From IMG/VR virus record IMGVR_UViG_3300042559_001063, positions 1-32,133 of that record: 32,133 bases of DNA; one strand, given 5' to 3'. The stretch is from a virus. The notes beneath the pieces are model-generated. The model did not search any database. It had not been told where the DNA came from and saw only the letters and a program-made list of their open reading frames with translations. The stretch's first letter is position 1, and each line of letters starts with the position of its first letter. The position numbers were made by a program, and so were the translations under genes. This document shows positions 21,037 through 27,515 of this stretch, in pieces.

Positions 21037-21209
21037 CGCACTTCCTCCACATAGACATTGCGTTCTCCGATACGATCCCAATAGTCTGAGGCCTTCAACA
21101 GCTTAATGGCTTCTGCACGAGCTGCTTCACGCGACTCTGCTTGAACGGTGTATTCGATGGCCATATACACAACAGGACCATATTCACCCCAGACACGATA
21201 CGTTTTCAT
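21033..21209 (-). CDS. 58-aa unknown protein
   Basis: Starts 'MKTYRVWGEYGPVVYMAIEYT' and then 'VQAESREAARAEAIKLLKASDYW', a strand-strand-helix pattern seen in small phage proteins. GGAGG four bases upstream of the ATG at 21207-21209 fixes the start; a TTG four codons earlier is not needed. No family recognised. Confidence 0.65.
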   Translation of the reverse strand: MKTYRVWGEYGPVVYMAIEYTVQAESREAARAEAIKLLKASDYWDRIGERNVYVEEVR

Positions 21210-21210
21210 A

Positions 21211-21339
21211 TTAACCTCCAAAAGCAGCAGGGAAGATGTAAGGCGCGAAGAGGATCATTCCGAATGCGGCGAAGCAGAGCGAATACATGATCACTTCTTT
21301 GGCGAGGAAGATCAGGTCTTCGATTTTCTCTTTCATCAT
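21211..21339 (-). CDS. 42-aa membrane microprotein
   Basis: Reads 'MMKEKIEDLIFLAKEVIMYS' then 'LCFAAFGMILFAPYIFPAAFGG': an acidic amphipathic N-terminus and one transmembrane helix. Its last codons carry the GGAGG of the next gene. Starts 1 bp past the 31-aa gene. Function unknown. Confidence 0.65.
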   Translation of the reverse strand: MMKEKIEDLIFLAKEVIMYSLCFAAFGMILFAPYIFPAAFGG

Positions 21340-21340
21340 T

Positions 21341-21436
21341 TTACCCAATGTCTTTCAAGATAGCGATAAGAGTTATACCACCACCTACAACACCGATAAT
21401 AACTGAAACAGCTACGAGGACTATAGTCACGATCAT
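21341..21436 (-). CDS. 31-aa membrane microprotein
   Basis: Reads 'MIVTIVLVAVSVIIGVVGGG' then 'ITLIAILKDIG', almost wholly a single transmembrane helix with a GVVGGG glycine run that could pack helices. AAGGAACACAAG before the ATG is a good ribosome site. First gene after the 21467-21495 promoter. Confidence 0.65.
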   Translation of the reverse strand: MIVTIVLVAVSVIIGVVGGGITLIAILKDIG

Positions 21437-21466
21437 CTTGTGTTCCTTTCGTCGCCTTACTAGTTA

Positions 21467-21495
21467 GATATAAGCAATCCTACAACAAATGTCAA
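21467..21495 (-). promoter_or_regulatory. strong early-type promoter of the microprotein operon
   Basis: TTGACA (21495-21490), 17 bp spacer, TATATC (21472-21467), then TAACTAGTAA (21466-21457). The TGA stop of the 23-aa gene lies inside TTGACA. It probably drives genes down to 19.47 kb. Confidence 0.88.
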
Positions 21496-21563
21496 CCCCT
21501 AAATGCAACAAAAATGATGCCGGCAGCTAAAATAATCACAAAAAGTGAAAAGCCATCCATCAT
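21492..21563 (-). CDS. 23-aa membrane microprotein
   Basis: Reads MMDGFSLFVIILAAG then IIFVAFRG, one transmembrane helix with a basic end. The site GGGAGG, seven bases before the second ATG, is among the strongest ribosome sites in the window. Its first ATG overlaps the ligase stop (TAATG) and its TGA is inside the next promoter. A 23-residue frame can arise by chance, but the ribosome site argues for translation. Confidence 0.55.
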   Translation of the reverse strand: MMDGFSLFVIILAAGIIFVAFRG

Positions 21564-22687
21564 TAATCCTCCCTCTTACCTTTACCCCAGTCGATTACAA
21601 CAGGGAAACGCGGAACGCCATCAGGAGTAGGCGTGAAGTAGCGCAGAGTGACCCAGTCAGGCTTCTGTTGTTTATCCCACATCCCTCTAAGAGTGTCCAT
21701 ATCGCCACGAACACCAGCCTGGAAAGTCTTCTCAGCAGTCAGCTGAAGCACGAAATGCTTAGTGCAACCTTGCCAGTTACCTTGACCTTCAAGCATCTCA
21801 ACAACTTCGAACTCATCTGTCAGAAACTCTTTGCGCTTCAGTAGGTTCTTTGTACGCTTGTTCTCGTACTTCCCATCGACTCGAATCATTTGGCCTTCAT
21901 AGCCATGTTCAAGATAACCTTCGTACAGCGAATCGATTGAGCTCGGATCATTCACTTGCATTGTGGGAACGATCTTCACAAACTCATTTGATGCGGCGTA
22001 CCGAAGCAACTCGCGCTTACGGAAAGGCAGGTCGGGTTCAGAAGGAACAAACACGTCGTACACGTGATATTGTACAAGTTCTTTTGATTTCACCAGATCT
22101 TCTGGCTTTGGCTTCGTCTTACGAACCATTGAAGTAATGCTATTGAAGTCGTCTTTCAGCTCATGGTTATAGAGTTCACCATCAAGAATCATATCAGGAT
22201 GCTTTGAAAAGAATTCTTTCAGTGATTCCCAGATATGAGGAACGGCAGGAATCTCTTTTCCAGAGCGAGTCCAAAGACCGTCTTTACGAGCAATACAACG
22301 AATACCATCGAGCTTTGGCTGGCTATAGACGTAACCACTCTTCCAGTCAAGCGTCACATCTTCGAACTTCTCAGCAAGCATCGGTTTAAACTTGTCGAAG
22401 GTATCAATATTCTTCATGTCAGTGAAGTACCCGCGATCTTTCTTCTTCTGCACTTCAGAAGCCATTTCTGAAGCTGCTTGCTCTTCAAGAGAAGTCTCAT
22501 TGGAGCGACCAACATTCTTCTGCTCAACAAAGGTCCATTCAGATGTTACCTTTTTGCCATCTTCAAGGCCAGCGATGGAGCGCAATCCCCAACGAGTTCC
22601 ATCGGTTCCTGTCTCAGCATGCCAGACACGAGTCTTACCTTTGGAATCAAGTTTGTAGAGAGTTTCGCTAGTCAGTACGGTTTTCAT
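21563..22687 (-). CDS. ATP-dependent DNA ligase with WGR-like N-terminus
   Basis: A 374-residue ligase. Motif I is K125-L-D-G-I-R ('SQPKLDGIRCIARKD'), with K125 the adenylylation site; 'DMILDGELYNH' is motif III, 'YEGQMIRVDGKYENKRTKNLLKRK' covers motifs IV and V. Residues ~10-75 ('KGKTRVWHAETGTDG', 'WGLRSIAGLEDGK', 'EWTFVEQKNVG') resemble a WGR DNA-binding domain, as in other phage ligases of this size. It would join Okazaki fragments after RNase H. ATGA overlap with the TOPRIM gene. Confidence 0.92.
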   Translation of the reverse strand: MKTVLTSETLYKLDSKGKTRVWHAETGTDGTRWGLRSIAGLEDGKKVTSEWTFVEQKNVGRSNETSLEEQAASEMASEVQKKKDRGYFTDMKNIDTFDKFKPMLAEKFEDVTLDWKSGYVYSQPKLDGIRCIARKDGLWTRSGKEIPAVPHIWESLKEFFSKHPDMILDGELYNHELKDDFNSITSMVRKTKPKPEDLVKSKELVQYHVYDVFVPSEPDLPFRKRELLRYAASNEFVKIVPTMQVNDPSSIDSLYEGYLEHGYEGQMIRVDGKYENKRTKNLLKRKEFLTDEFEVVEMLEGQGNWQGCTKHFVLQLTAEKTFQAGVRGDMDTLRGMWDKQQKPDWVTLRYFTPTPDGVPRFPVVIDWGKGKRED

Positions 22688-23208
22688 TTGTATTCCTTCA
22701 AAAAGTTAGTTACGTATTCATCAGAAGCTTCGCCCATGTCTTTACCATCTTCCATCACATGGGCAACATGACCACATTTAGCAAGCTTGCGGCCAGCAAC
22801 ATCGTTATCACATACAGCAACGACAAACCGGTTGCTTTTAACCATGTAAAGCCATTCTCTCGTAGAAGAATCAATATCGTTAGAAAGAAGAGCGACAGCG
22901 CTAAAACCGCGAGAGGTAAGTCTGCATGCATCAAAGACTCCTTCAGTTACAAACAAGGTATTCGAAAATTTCCACGACTCAAGACCCCATGCGCCAACAA
23001 CTTTATCTTTGCGCCATGTGAAGTATCGAGAATCGCGAGGATGATTGTCCCTCTTTTTATCTTTTTTGTAATTATATTGTTGATAACCAACCATCTGGCC
23101 AGTCAGGTTCCACAAAGGATAGGTTGCAACACCTTCATCATCGTCAACCCAGACAGTGTGTACTGCTGAGTCAAAGTGACGAGATTTCAGGTGTTCAAGT
23201 ACATTCAT
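22684..23208 (-). CDS. stand-alone TOPRIM protein (primase-like)
   Basis: This 174-residue protein has a TOPRIM core: 'TLFVTEGVFDACRLTSRGFSAVALLSND' holds the catalytic Glu and GxxD turn, and 'FVVAVCDNDVAGRKLAKCG' holds the DxD pair. The N-terminal ~75 residues ('YPLWNLTGQMVGYQQYNYK', 'RYFTWRKD') match the segment before TOPRIM in T7-like primases, where a zinc finger would normally come first; it is absent. It may therefore be a primase relative needing a partner, or a TOPRIM nuclease. Coupled to DNA ligase (ATGA) and the 42-aa membrane gene (TAATG). Confidence 0.75.
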   Translation of the reverse strand: MNVLEHLKSRHFDSAVHTVWVDDDEGVATYPLWNLTGQMVGYQQYNYKKDKKRDNHPRDSRYFTWRKDKVVGAWGLESWKFSNTLFVTEGVFDACRLTSRGFSAVALLSNDIDSSTREWLYMVKSNRFVVAVCDNDVAGRKLAKCGHVAHVMEDGKDMGEASDEYVTNFLKEYK

Positions 23209-23336
23209 TAGATCAAACCGGTAACAACTTCAAGAACAACACGATTGATGGCAGCTGCCATAGGATTATAGTCTGCAAGCAGGTTAACTGCGTAGCAAAC
23301 AATCACAACATTCAGAACGATCATGAGGTTTTTCAT
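23208..23336 (-). CDS. 42-aa membrane microprotein
   Basis: Reads 'MKNLMIVLNVVIVCYAVNLL' then 'ADYNPMAAAINRVVLEVVTGLI'; the N-terminus is a membrane helix or uncleaved signal. AAAGG lies before the ATG and its stop overlaps the TOPRIM start (TAATG). First gene after the 23365-23393 promoter. Confidence 0.65.
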   Translation of the reverse strand: MKNLMIVLNVVIVCYAVNLLADYNPMAAAINRVVLEVVTGLI

Positions 23337-23364
23337 TGTCTTACCTTTCGTTGCCTATAGTTAT

Positions 23365-23393
23365 GTTCTATATAGTTATTCTGGTAATGTCAA
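23365..23393 (-). promoter_or_regulatory. promoter of the TOPRIM-ligase unit
   Basis: TTGACA (23393-23388), 17 bp spacer, TAGAAC (23370-23365), with an overlapping TATAGA. It begins one base after the T-run of the preceding terminator. Confidence 0.7.
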
Positions 23394-23394
23394 C

Positions 23395-23424
23395 AAAAAA
23401 AGAGCGCCAAGCGCTCTTTTTTCA
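23395..23424 (-). terminator. rho-independent terminator after the 118-aa gene
   Basis: Minus strand AAAAAAGAGCGC, loop TTG, GCGCTCTTTTTTT. A-runs on one side make it work on both strands. The TGA of the 118-aa gene touches the stem's A-run. Confidence 0.9.
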
Positions 23425-23778
23425 CTTTTTTTCGAGATATTCGTTGCGGATGGAATTCCAAACTTCGAGGAGTTGAAGTTTAAGTTTTTGATTTCTATCG
23501 GAAACGTATGGGTTGAAGGGCATATCGTTAGAGGGGTAGTTGGGGGAGAGATAATAGTTAGGATTTTCGTTGATGTAGATTTCGAAGACGGCGGAATAGA
23601 GTTTGTAGTCGAGTTGTTGTTTTTGGAAGAGGGTAGTGTAGATGTGATCGGGGTGAGTTGCAATCGTTTTAAGAGTAATATCGTATTTGTCGAGGATGTT
23701 TTTGAGGGTTTGTTGATTGAGACTGATGTGAGTGCGGTAGCCAAGGGTTTTAGTGGATTTTTTGAAGAGTGCAGACAT
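23422..23778 (-). CDS. 118-aa unknown protein in a terminator-promoter cassette
   Basis: A 118-residue protein starting 'MSALFKKSTKTLGYRTHISL' and ending 'LQLLEVWNSIRNEYLEKK', rich in Asn, Tyr, Leu and Lys, probably helical with a 'NPNYYLSPNYPSNDMPFNPY' loop. GGAG lies nine bases before the ATG. It has its own promoter (23806-23834) and terminator and is the only gene in that unit. I recognise no family. A plus-strand frame spans the same bases but has no ribosome site, so I treat it as a shadow. Confidence 0.7.
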   Translation of the reverse strand: MSALFKKSTKTLGYRTHISLNQQTLKNILDKYDITLKTIATHPDHIYTTLFQKQQLDYKLYSAVFEIYINENPNYYLSPNYPSNDMPFNPYVSDRNQKLKLQLLEVWNSIRNEYLEKK

Positions 23779-23805
23779 TTGGTATTCTCCGTTGCTAGGA
23801 GATCA

Positions 23806-23834
23806 TCTTTAACACATATCAAAACGAATGTCAA
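23806..23834 (-). promoter_or_regulatory. promoter of the 118-aa cassette gene
   Basis: TTGACA (23834-23829), 17 bp spacer, TAAAGA (23811-23806), a weak -10. It follows the upstream terminator by one base. Confidence 0.65.
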
Positions 23835-23835
23835 C

Positions 23836-23864
23836 AAAAAAAGAGCGCCGAAGCGCTCTTTTCT
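23836..23864 (-). terminator. rho-independent terminator of the SPFH operon
   Basis: Minus strand GAGCGC, TTCG tetraloop, GCGCTC, then a run of seven T. It lies 17 bp after the SPFH stop. A C(TTCG)G loop is an especially stable closing. Confidence 0.93.
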
Positions 23865-23880
23865 TTCACTTTTTTATCGA

Positions 23881-24837
23881 TTACTGAGCAGGTTTAGTTG
23901 CTACATCCATGAAAGGAACCGTCGAACCAGGGATCATTGTGGTAGGCAGCTGTCCATTCCACTTTTCAGCTTGTGTTAGCGCAATCAGACCAGCATTGTC
24001 TTTCAATGCTTCTGCTTTTGCCTTAATGGCCGATGCTTCTGCTTCACCACGGATACGAGTGGCTTCTGCTTCTGCAGTAGCTCGAGCAAGTTGCGCATCA
24101 GCTTCTGCTTGTGCCTGGATTACGGTGATCTCAGCGGTAACCTTTTCACGTTCTGCGTTCTGACGAACCTTCTGAACTTCGACTTCCGCGAGCATACGAG
24201 CTTCGATCGAGTTTTCATACGCATCGGAGAAGTCAATGTTTTCGATCTGCACCGACTCAACAATGATCGGTCCAACCACTGCTTTTTGAATAGACATCTG
24301 CACTTCAGCAGCAAGACGTTCACGCTCTTGAATAGCAGTAGATGCGTTGAACTTACCGAAAATGTTCTTTACTTCTTCAAGCACCTGACGATCGAGCAGA
24401 CGCGAGATAACACCAGCTTCACCACCGTATTCACGATAGATCGTCTCGACTTGATCAGCAGGGAAGCGGTAGTTAACAGAGAGGCTCAGACCAGCAGTTT
24501 GTTGGTCACGCGAGTATGCAAGGATGTTCTCATAAAGCTGAGCTTGTGATTGAACGCTAATATCAACCACAGAGTCAATAATCGGCATCTTAAAGCCAAG
24601 ACCAGGCTCAGCAGTACCAACAACAGCTCCGTTACGAAGAGTTACACCACGGTAACCTTCACCAACGGTATACCACGATCCGCCGATAACAGTGAGAGCG
24701 GTAAGACCGATAAGAGTAGCAAAAGTACCACCAACGATAGCATTCATTTTAAATTTCCTTACATCAATTTCATATTGTTTAAGAGCAGCTTTATATTCGT
24801 CAAGAGTCTTATAGTCGTATCGATCAGGCTTTTGCAT
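23881..24837 (-). CDS. SPFH/prohibitin-like membrane protein
   Basis: A 318-residue band-7 protein. A membrane segment at ~31-55 ('MNAIVGGTFATLIGLTALTV') is followed by the SPFH domain ('VGEGYRGVTLRNGAVVG', 'EPGLGFKMPIIDSVVDISVQ', 'YENILAYSRDQQTAGLSLSV'), then a long Ala/Glu-rich coiled coil ('AEREKVTAEITVIQAQAEAD'). Host relatives (HflK/HflC, flotillin) form large membrane rings that regulate FtsH protease and lipid domains. A phage copy may alter FtsH or the membrane; this is inference. I chose the ATG at 24835-24837 (AAGG nine bases upstream) over one three codons earlier. Confidence 0.9.
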   Translation of the reverse strand: MQKPDRYDYKTLDEYKAALKQYEIDVRKFKMNAIVGGTFATLIGLTALTVIGGSWYTVGEGYRGVTLRNGAVVGTAEPGLGFKMPIIDSVVDISVQSQAQLYENILAYSRDQQTAGLSLSVNYRFPADQVETIYREYGGEAGVISRLLDRQVLEEVKNIFGKFNASTAIQERERLAAEVQMSIQKAVVGPIIVESVQIENIDFSDAYENSIEARMLAEVEVQKVRQNAEREKVTAEITVIQAQAEADAQLARATAEAEATRIRGEAEASAIKAKAEALKDNAGLIALTQAEKWNGQLPTTMIPGSTVPFMDVATKPAQ

Positions 24838-25015
24838 CGGGTTCATCCTTAGAAGTTACAGAGTTATCCTGAACATACTCATTACCAGCCTCGTCAATCT
24901 TATACTCGTACCGAGGTTTCATAGGTTTAAAGCTGACGTTGCGTACAATCCATGTAGCACCAGCAGCAAAGATAGCTGCAACAGCAGCCATACCCAACAT
25001 TGCATAGATAGCCAT
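24824..25015 (-). CDS. 63-aa single-pass membrane protein
   Basis: An N-terminal transmembrane helix ('MAIYAMLGMAAVAAIFAAGA') with a basic/polar tail ('RNVSFKPMKPRYEYKIDEAG'), so the tail is probably cytoplasmic. It overlaps the SPFH start and follows the 62-aa membrane gene by 12 bp. It may assemble with the SPFH ring; no family recognised. Confidence 0.65.
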   Translation of the reverse strand: MAIYAMLGMAAVAAIFAAGATWIVRNVSFKPMKPRYEYKIDEAGNEYVQDNSVTSKDEPDAKA

Positions 25016-25027
25016 TATTTTATTTCC

Positions 25028-25216
25028 TTATCCAAAAAAGTACCACATCCAGAAGGCTAGAACGCCAATCCACGGAATATAGAATCTACCACTGATTTGA
25101 ACTTTTGTCAACCCCATTTTTACTGACGTTCTATTCAAAAACGAGATGAGACCCACAATAGTAAGCGGAGCCCAGATATGGGCCACAACACCTACAGTGT
25201 ACATAATCCAGTCCAT
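25028..25216 (-). CDS. 62-aa two-pass membrane protein
   Basis: Two hydrophobic segments, residues ~5-27 ('MYTVGVVAHIWAPLTIVGLI') and ~44-62 ('RFYIPWIGVLAFWMWYFFG'), with a basic loop between. First gene of the SPFH operon after the 25266-25293 promoter. No family recognised. Confidence 0.65.
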   Translation of the reverse strand: MDWIMYTVGVVAHIWAPLTIVGLISFLNRTSVKMGLTKVQISGRFYIPWIGVLAFWMWYFFG

Positions 25217-25265
25217 TTTTCCTCACTTTACTTCTGAGAGCATTTCATTAATTGCTTACAATATA

Positions 25266-25293
25266 GATATAATCTATCCTGTAGGAATGTCAA
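25266..25293 (-). promoter_or_regulatory. promoter of the SPFH membrane operon
   Basis: TTGACA (25293-25288), 16 bp spacer, TATATC (25271-25266) on the minus strand, in the 89-bp gap before the 62-aa gene. Confidence 0.8.
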
Positions 25294-25305
25294 CCACTAT
25301 TTTGC

Positions 25306-25866
25306 TTAATCCGCAAAAATTTTCAGCAACTCTTTTGCTTTCACCTGAATGTCTTCGAACGCAATAGGTGTGTAGTTGATCACTTCTACCGAGACGTTGA
25401 TGTAGCGACCTACAGGTGTCGGGTTGCCATGAATATGTCCATGGATGTTGCAAAAGAAATTCTTGCTTCCCGGCATGCCAACTTCATGCTGCGAAGGATG
25501 AAGCGGAATGTGCGAGAAGTGAAGCTTCTCATCACGGAACTTACGCTCGAGGTAAACCTCTTTAAAGAAGCCACCGGACGATAGATAGCGGATATCGTCG
25601 TGATTGCCAACAATCAAACGCTTGCTACCGTTGAGCTTTGGCCACATCTTCGCAAAGCGATCTTTGTCACCAAATGTTACGTCACCTAGGTGATAAACCT
25701 TATCACCATTCTTTACGACAGAGTTCCAGTTATCAACCATGCACTCGTCCATTTCATCAACGTTTGCAAATCCTGGACGAACTTTTAATCCAGTACGAGA
25801 GTCGATAAAGTTCAAGATATTTGCGTGACCGAAGTGTGTGTCACTGATTAGCCAAATATTACCCAT
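25306..25866 (-). CDS. calcineurin-like metallophosphoesterase (second copy class)
   Basis: A 186-residue phosphoesterase starting 'MGNIWLISDTHFGHANILNF', the 'SDTHFGH' first motif, then 'VYHLGDVTFG', 'LIVGNHDD', 'HFSHIPLHP' and 'NIHGHIHGN'. This pattern (DTHFGH...HGHIHG) is the YfcE/CapA-like small phage and bacterial phosphoesterase type, distinct from the 216-aa enzyme at 15401-16051. Substrate unknown. AGGA lies before the ATG at 25864-25866; a frame extending to 25905 passes through a hairpin and is less likely. It is the last gene of the NAD operon. Confidence 0.88.
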   Translation of the reverse strand: MGNIWLISDTHFGHANILNFIDSRTGLKVRPGFANVDEMDECMVDNWNSVVKNGDKVYHLGDVTFGDKDRFAKMWPKLNGSKRLIVGNHDDIRYLSSGGFFKEVYLERKFRDEKLHFSHIPLHPSQHEVGMPGSKNFFCNIHGHIHGNPTPVGRYINVSVEVINYTPIAFEDIQVKAKELLKIFAD

Positions 25867-25887
25867 CTTATATTCCTTTGAGAAGAA

Positions 25888-25905
25888 GTGGGGCCGAAGC
25901 CCCAC
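25888..25905 (-). other. GTGGGGC-TTCG-GCCCCAC hairpin
   Basis: A 7-bp GC-rich stem with a TTCG loop between the 39-aa gene and the phosphoesterase, partly upstream of the ribosome site. There is no T-run, so it is more likely an RNA processing or stability element, or a weak terminator, than a full stop. Confidence 0.6.
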
Positions 25906-25906
25906 C

Positions 25907-26026
25907 TCAATTTAGTTTCAGCCGTTCACAAACTTCGAGTTGTTTGTTCAACTGGTTACGAAGGTCGTTAGCCTTCCATACTGCAGCCATCCATTCTACG
26001 TATTCTTTCGAGCGAGTATCAAGCAT
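25907..26026 (-). CDS. 39-aa unknown helical protein
   Basis: Reads 'MLDTRSKEYVEWMAAVWKAN' then 'DLRNQLNKQLEVCERLKLN', an amphipathic helix. Its ATG overlaps the stop of the nicotinamide phosphoribosyltransferase (TAATG), and GGAAGG lies upstream. It may be an accessory of that enzyme; no family recognised. Confidence 0.55.
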   Translation of the reverse strand: MLDTRSKEYVEWMAAVWKANDLRNQLNKQLEVCERLKLN

Positions 26027-27453
26027 TACACACCTTCCTTTGCACGTTCGCGAATAGTAGCAAAGTCGTCTTCAATCAAAATAGTACCATTGTGGTACAC
26101 TTTACGAAGCAAGTTCTTTGCAGCGAACTCCCAGACGTAGTCTTCTGGCACCGTGCGAATGAAAGGATTTACACCAAAGCCAGCTTCTTTAACCAAAGCA
26201 AGACGGCCTTCTTTCGAACGCTTGCCGCGGTCAGTAACCGGGTCTTTTGAGAATCCTCTCCACTCACCATCGGCGCCTTTGATTGCCGAAGCCTTCATAG
26301 CATACTTCAAAGAATCGCGGTTCCAAGCCTGCAGAAGACCACCACCCATACCAAACGCAATGTTGTCGGCAGAGATGTTTTTCGCGATCATGTTTTCCAG
26401 AATAATGGGCAACGATTTCTCGTTAATACCATCACCCTGAATGACTCGGATGTACGGAGGAAGAACCTTAAAGCCTTTGCTGTTCACGGTATAACCAAAC
26501 TTCTCCATCAAGATCTCGATGACTTCAACTGGAACAGTCTCAGGATCACCAGAGTCTGGGCGTACCACCAAGGTGCCACCCGAAGCAATGATCTTATCTT
26601 TGAGAGAAGTACCCCAAAGATCAGCCACCGCTTTGTAGATGTCGAAGCTGTCAGATACACATGCGTATAGTTTACCTTCACCTGCGAACTGATTGATCAT
26701 GTTGTCGTAAGCTTTTACTTCGTCTTCTCGACCCCAAGATGTGATCGTTGAGTGTTCAGAAGCAGGAATCGAGAAACCTACAACCTCATCGGTGTTGTAG
26801 TATTCCATAACACCAACAAGAGCTTCAGCAGTGTCAGTTCCCATGAAGTTCACAAGGTGTGCCATACCGCCAAGTACTGCAGTCTCACTCGAAGAAGCAC
26901 CACGAGCACCAAAGTCATGCAACTTGAAGTTGATCTGAGCTTCTACTGGAACGTCAGACGTTTTCAAGAGAGCTGCTTTGATGATCTTCTTCATCTTACG
27001 TGACTTAGTTGCCACAGTCGAAGGGTACCAGACACCACGCAGAAGCGCAGTCTCGAGGTATGAAGTCAGCCACCACAGCCGAGGATCGGTGTTTACCACC
27101 TGCACCTGAACGTTGTGAGTAGGCATAACCGTGCCTTCAGGAACAGCTTCAATCTCTACAGGAAGCATACCGTCGTATTCATTAACGATAACTTCCCAAC
27201 CCTCACGGTTGAACGGTAGGCCGTGGGCAGTCACGATCTTTTCAGCACGGTCGACATCCTTCATAGTGATAGGAGTCGTCATGTAGTCTTTCATGAAAGC
27301 CTGAAGACCAAAGAAGACCGATTCATCTTCACCACCACGAGACTCAATGTACGAAGATACATGAGTCGTGCCGGCTGGATACTGCACCCACTGTGAGAAC
27401 TTGTAACTGTCGGTACGAAGGATAGCAGAGATTAGATTTAGTACGTTTTTCAT
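26026..27453 (-). CDS. natV: nicotinamide phosphoribosyltransferase
   Basis: A 475-residue NAMPT enzyme making NMN from nicotinamide and PRPP, the first step of NAD+ salvage. The N-terminus 'ILRTDSYKFSQWVQYPAGTTHVSSYIESR' is the NAMPT hallmark; H234 in 'IPASEHSTI' corresponds to the catalytic histidine; 'LVVRPDSGDP' binds the phosphate; 'GDGINEKSL' and 'NIAFGMGGGLLQ' line the site. Length agrees with the family (~490 aa). The gene follows the adenylyltransferase-Nudix gene after a 62-bp gap holding a hairpin, so the pair makes NAD+ in two steps, as in phage KVP40 and the NARP2 anti-defence pathway. Confidence 0.95.
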   Translation of the reverse strand: MKNVLNLISAILRTDSYKFSQWVQYPAGTTHVSSYIESRGGEDESVFFGLQAFMKDYMTTPITMKDVDRAEKIVTAHGLPFNREGWEVIVNEYDGMLPVEIEAVPEGTVMPTHNVQVQVVNTDPRLWWLTSYLETALLRGVWYPSTVATKSRKMKKIIKAALLKTSDVPVEAQINFKLHDFGARGASSSETAVLGGMAHLVNFMGTDTAEALVGVMEYYNTDEVVGFSIPASEHSTITSWGREDEVKAYDNMINQFAGEGKLYACVSDSFDIYKAVADLWGTSLKDKIIASGGTLVVRPDSGDPETVPVEVIEILMEKFGYTVNSKGFKVLPPYIRVIQGDGINEKSLPIILENMIAKNISADNIAFGMGGGLLQAWNRDSLKYAMKASAIKGADGEWRGFSKDPVTDRGKRSKEGRLALVKEAGFGVNPFIRTVPEDYVWEFAAKNLLRKVYHNGTILIEDDFATIRERAKEGV

Positions 27454-27481
27454 AATAGAACTCCTCTATTGTTATGTTGTG

Positions 27482-27500
27482 CCAGTCCTCTCTGGACTGG
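27482..27500 (-). other. CCAGTCC hairpin between nadM and natV
   Basis: A 7-bp perfect stem (CCAGTCC...GGACTGG) with a 5-base loop in the 62-bp gap. There is no T-run. A second weak fold (AATAG...CTATT, 27454-27470) surrounds the natV ribosome site GGAG. Confidence 0.5.
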
Positions 27501-27515
27501 GCTTTCTATTGGCTA

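Noticed and set aside
23323-23979. Plus-strand frame of 218 codons across the 118-aa gene
   Set aside because: No ribosome site or promoter on that strand, and it crosses two minus-strand terminators and the SPFH gene end.
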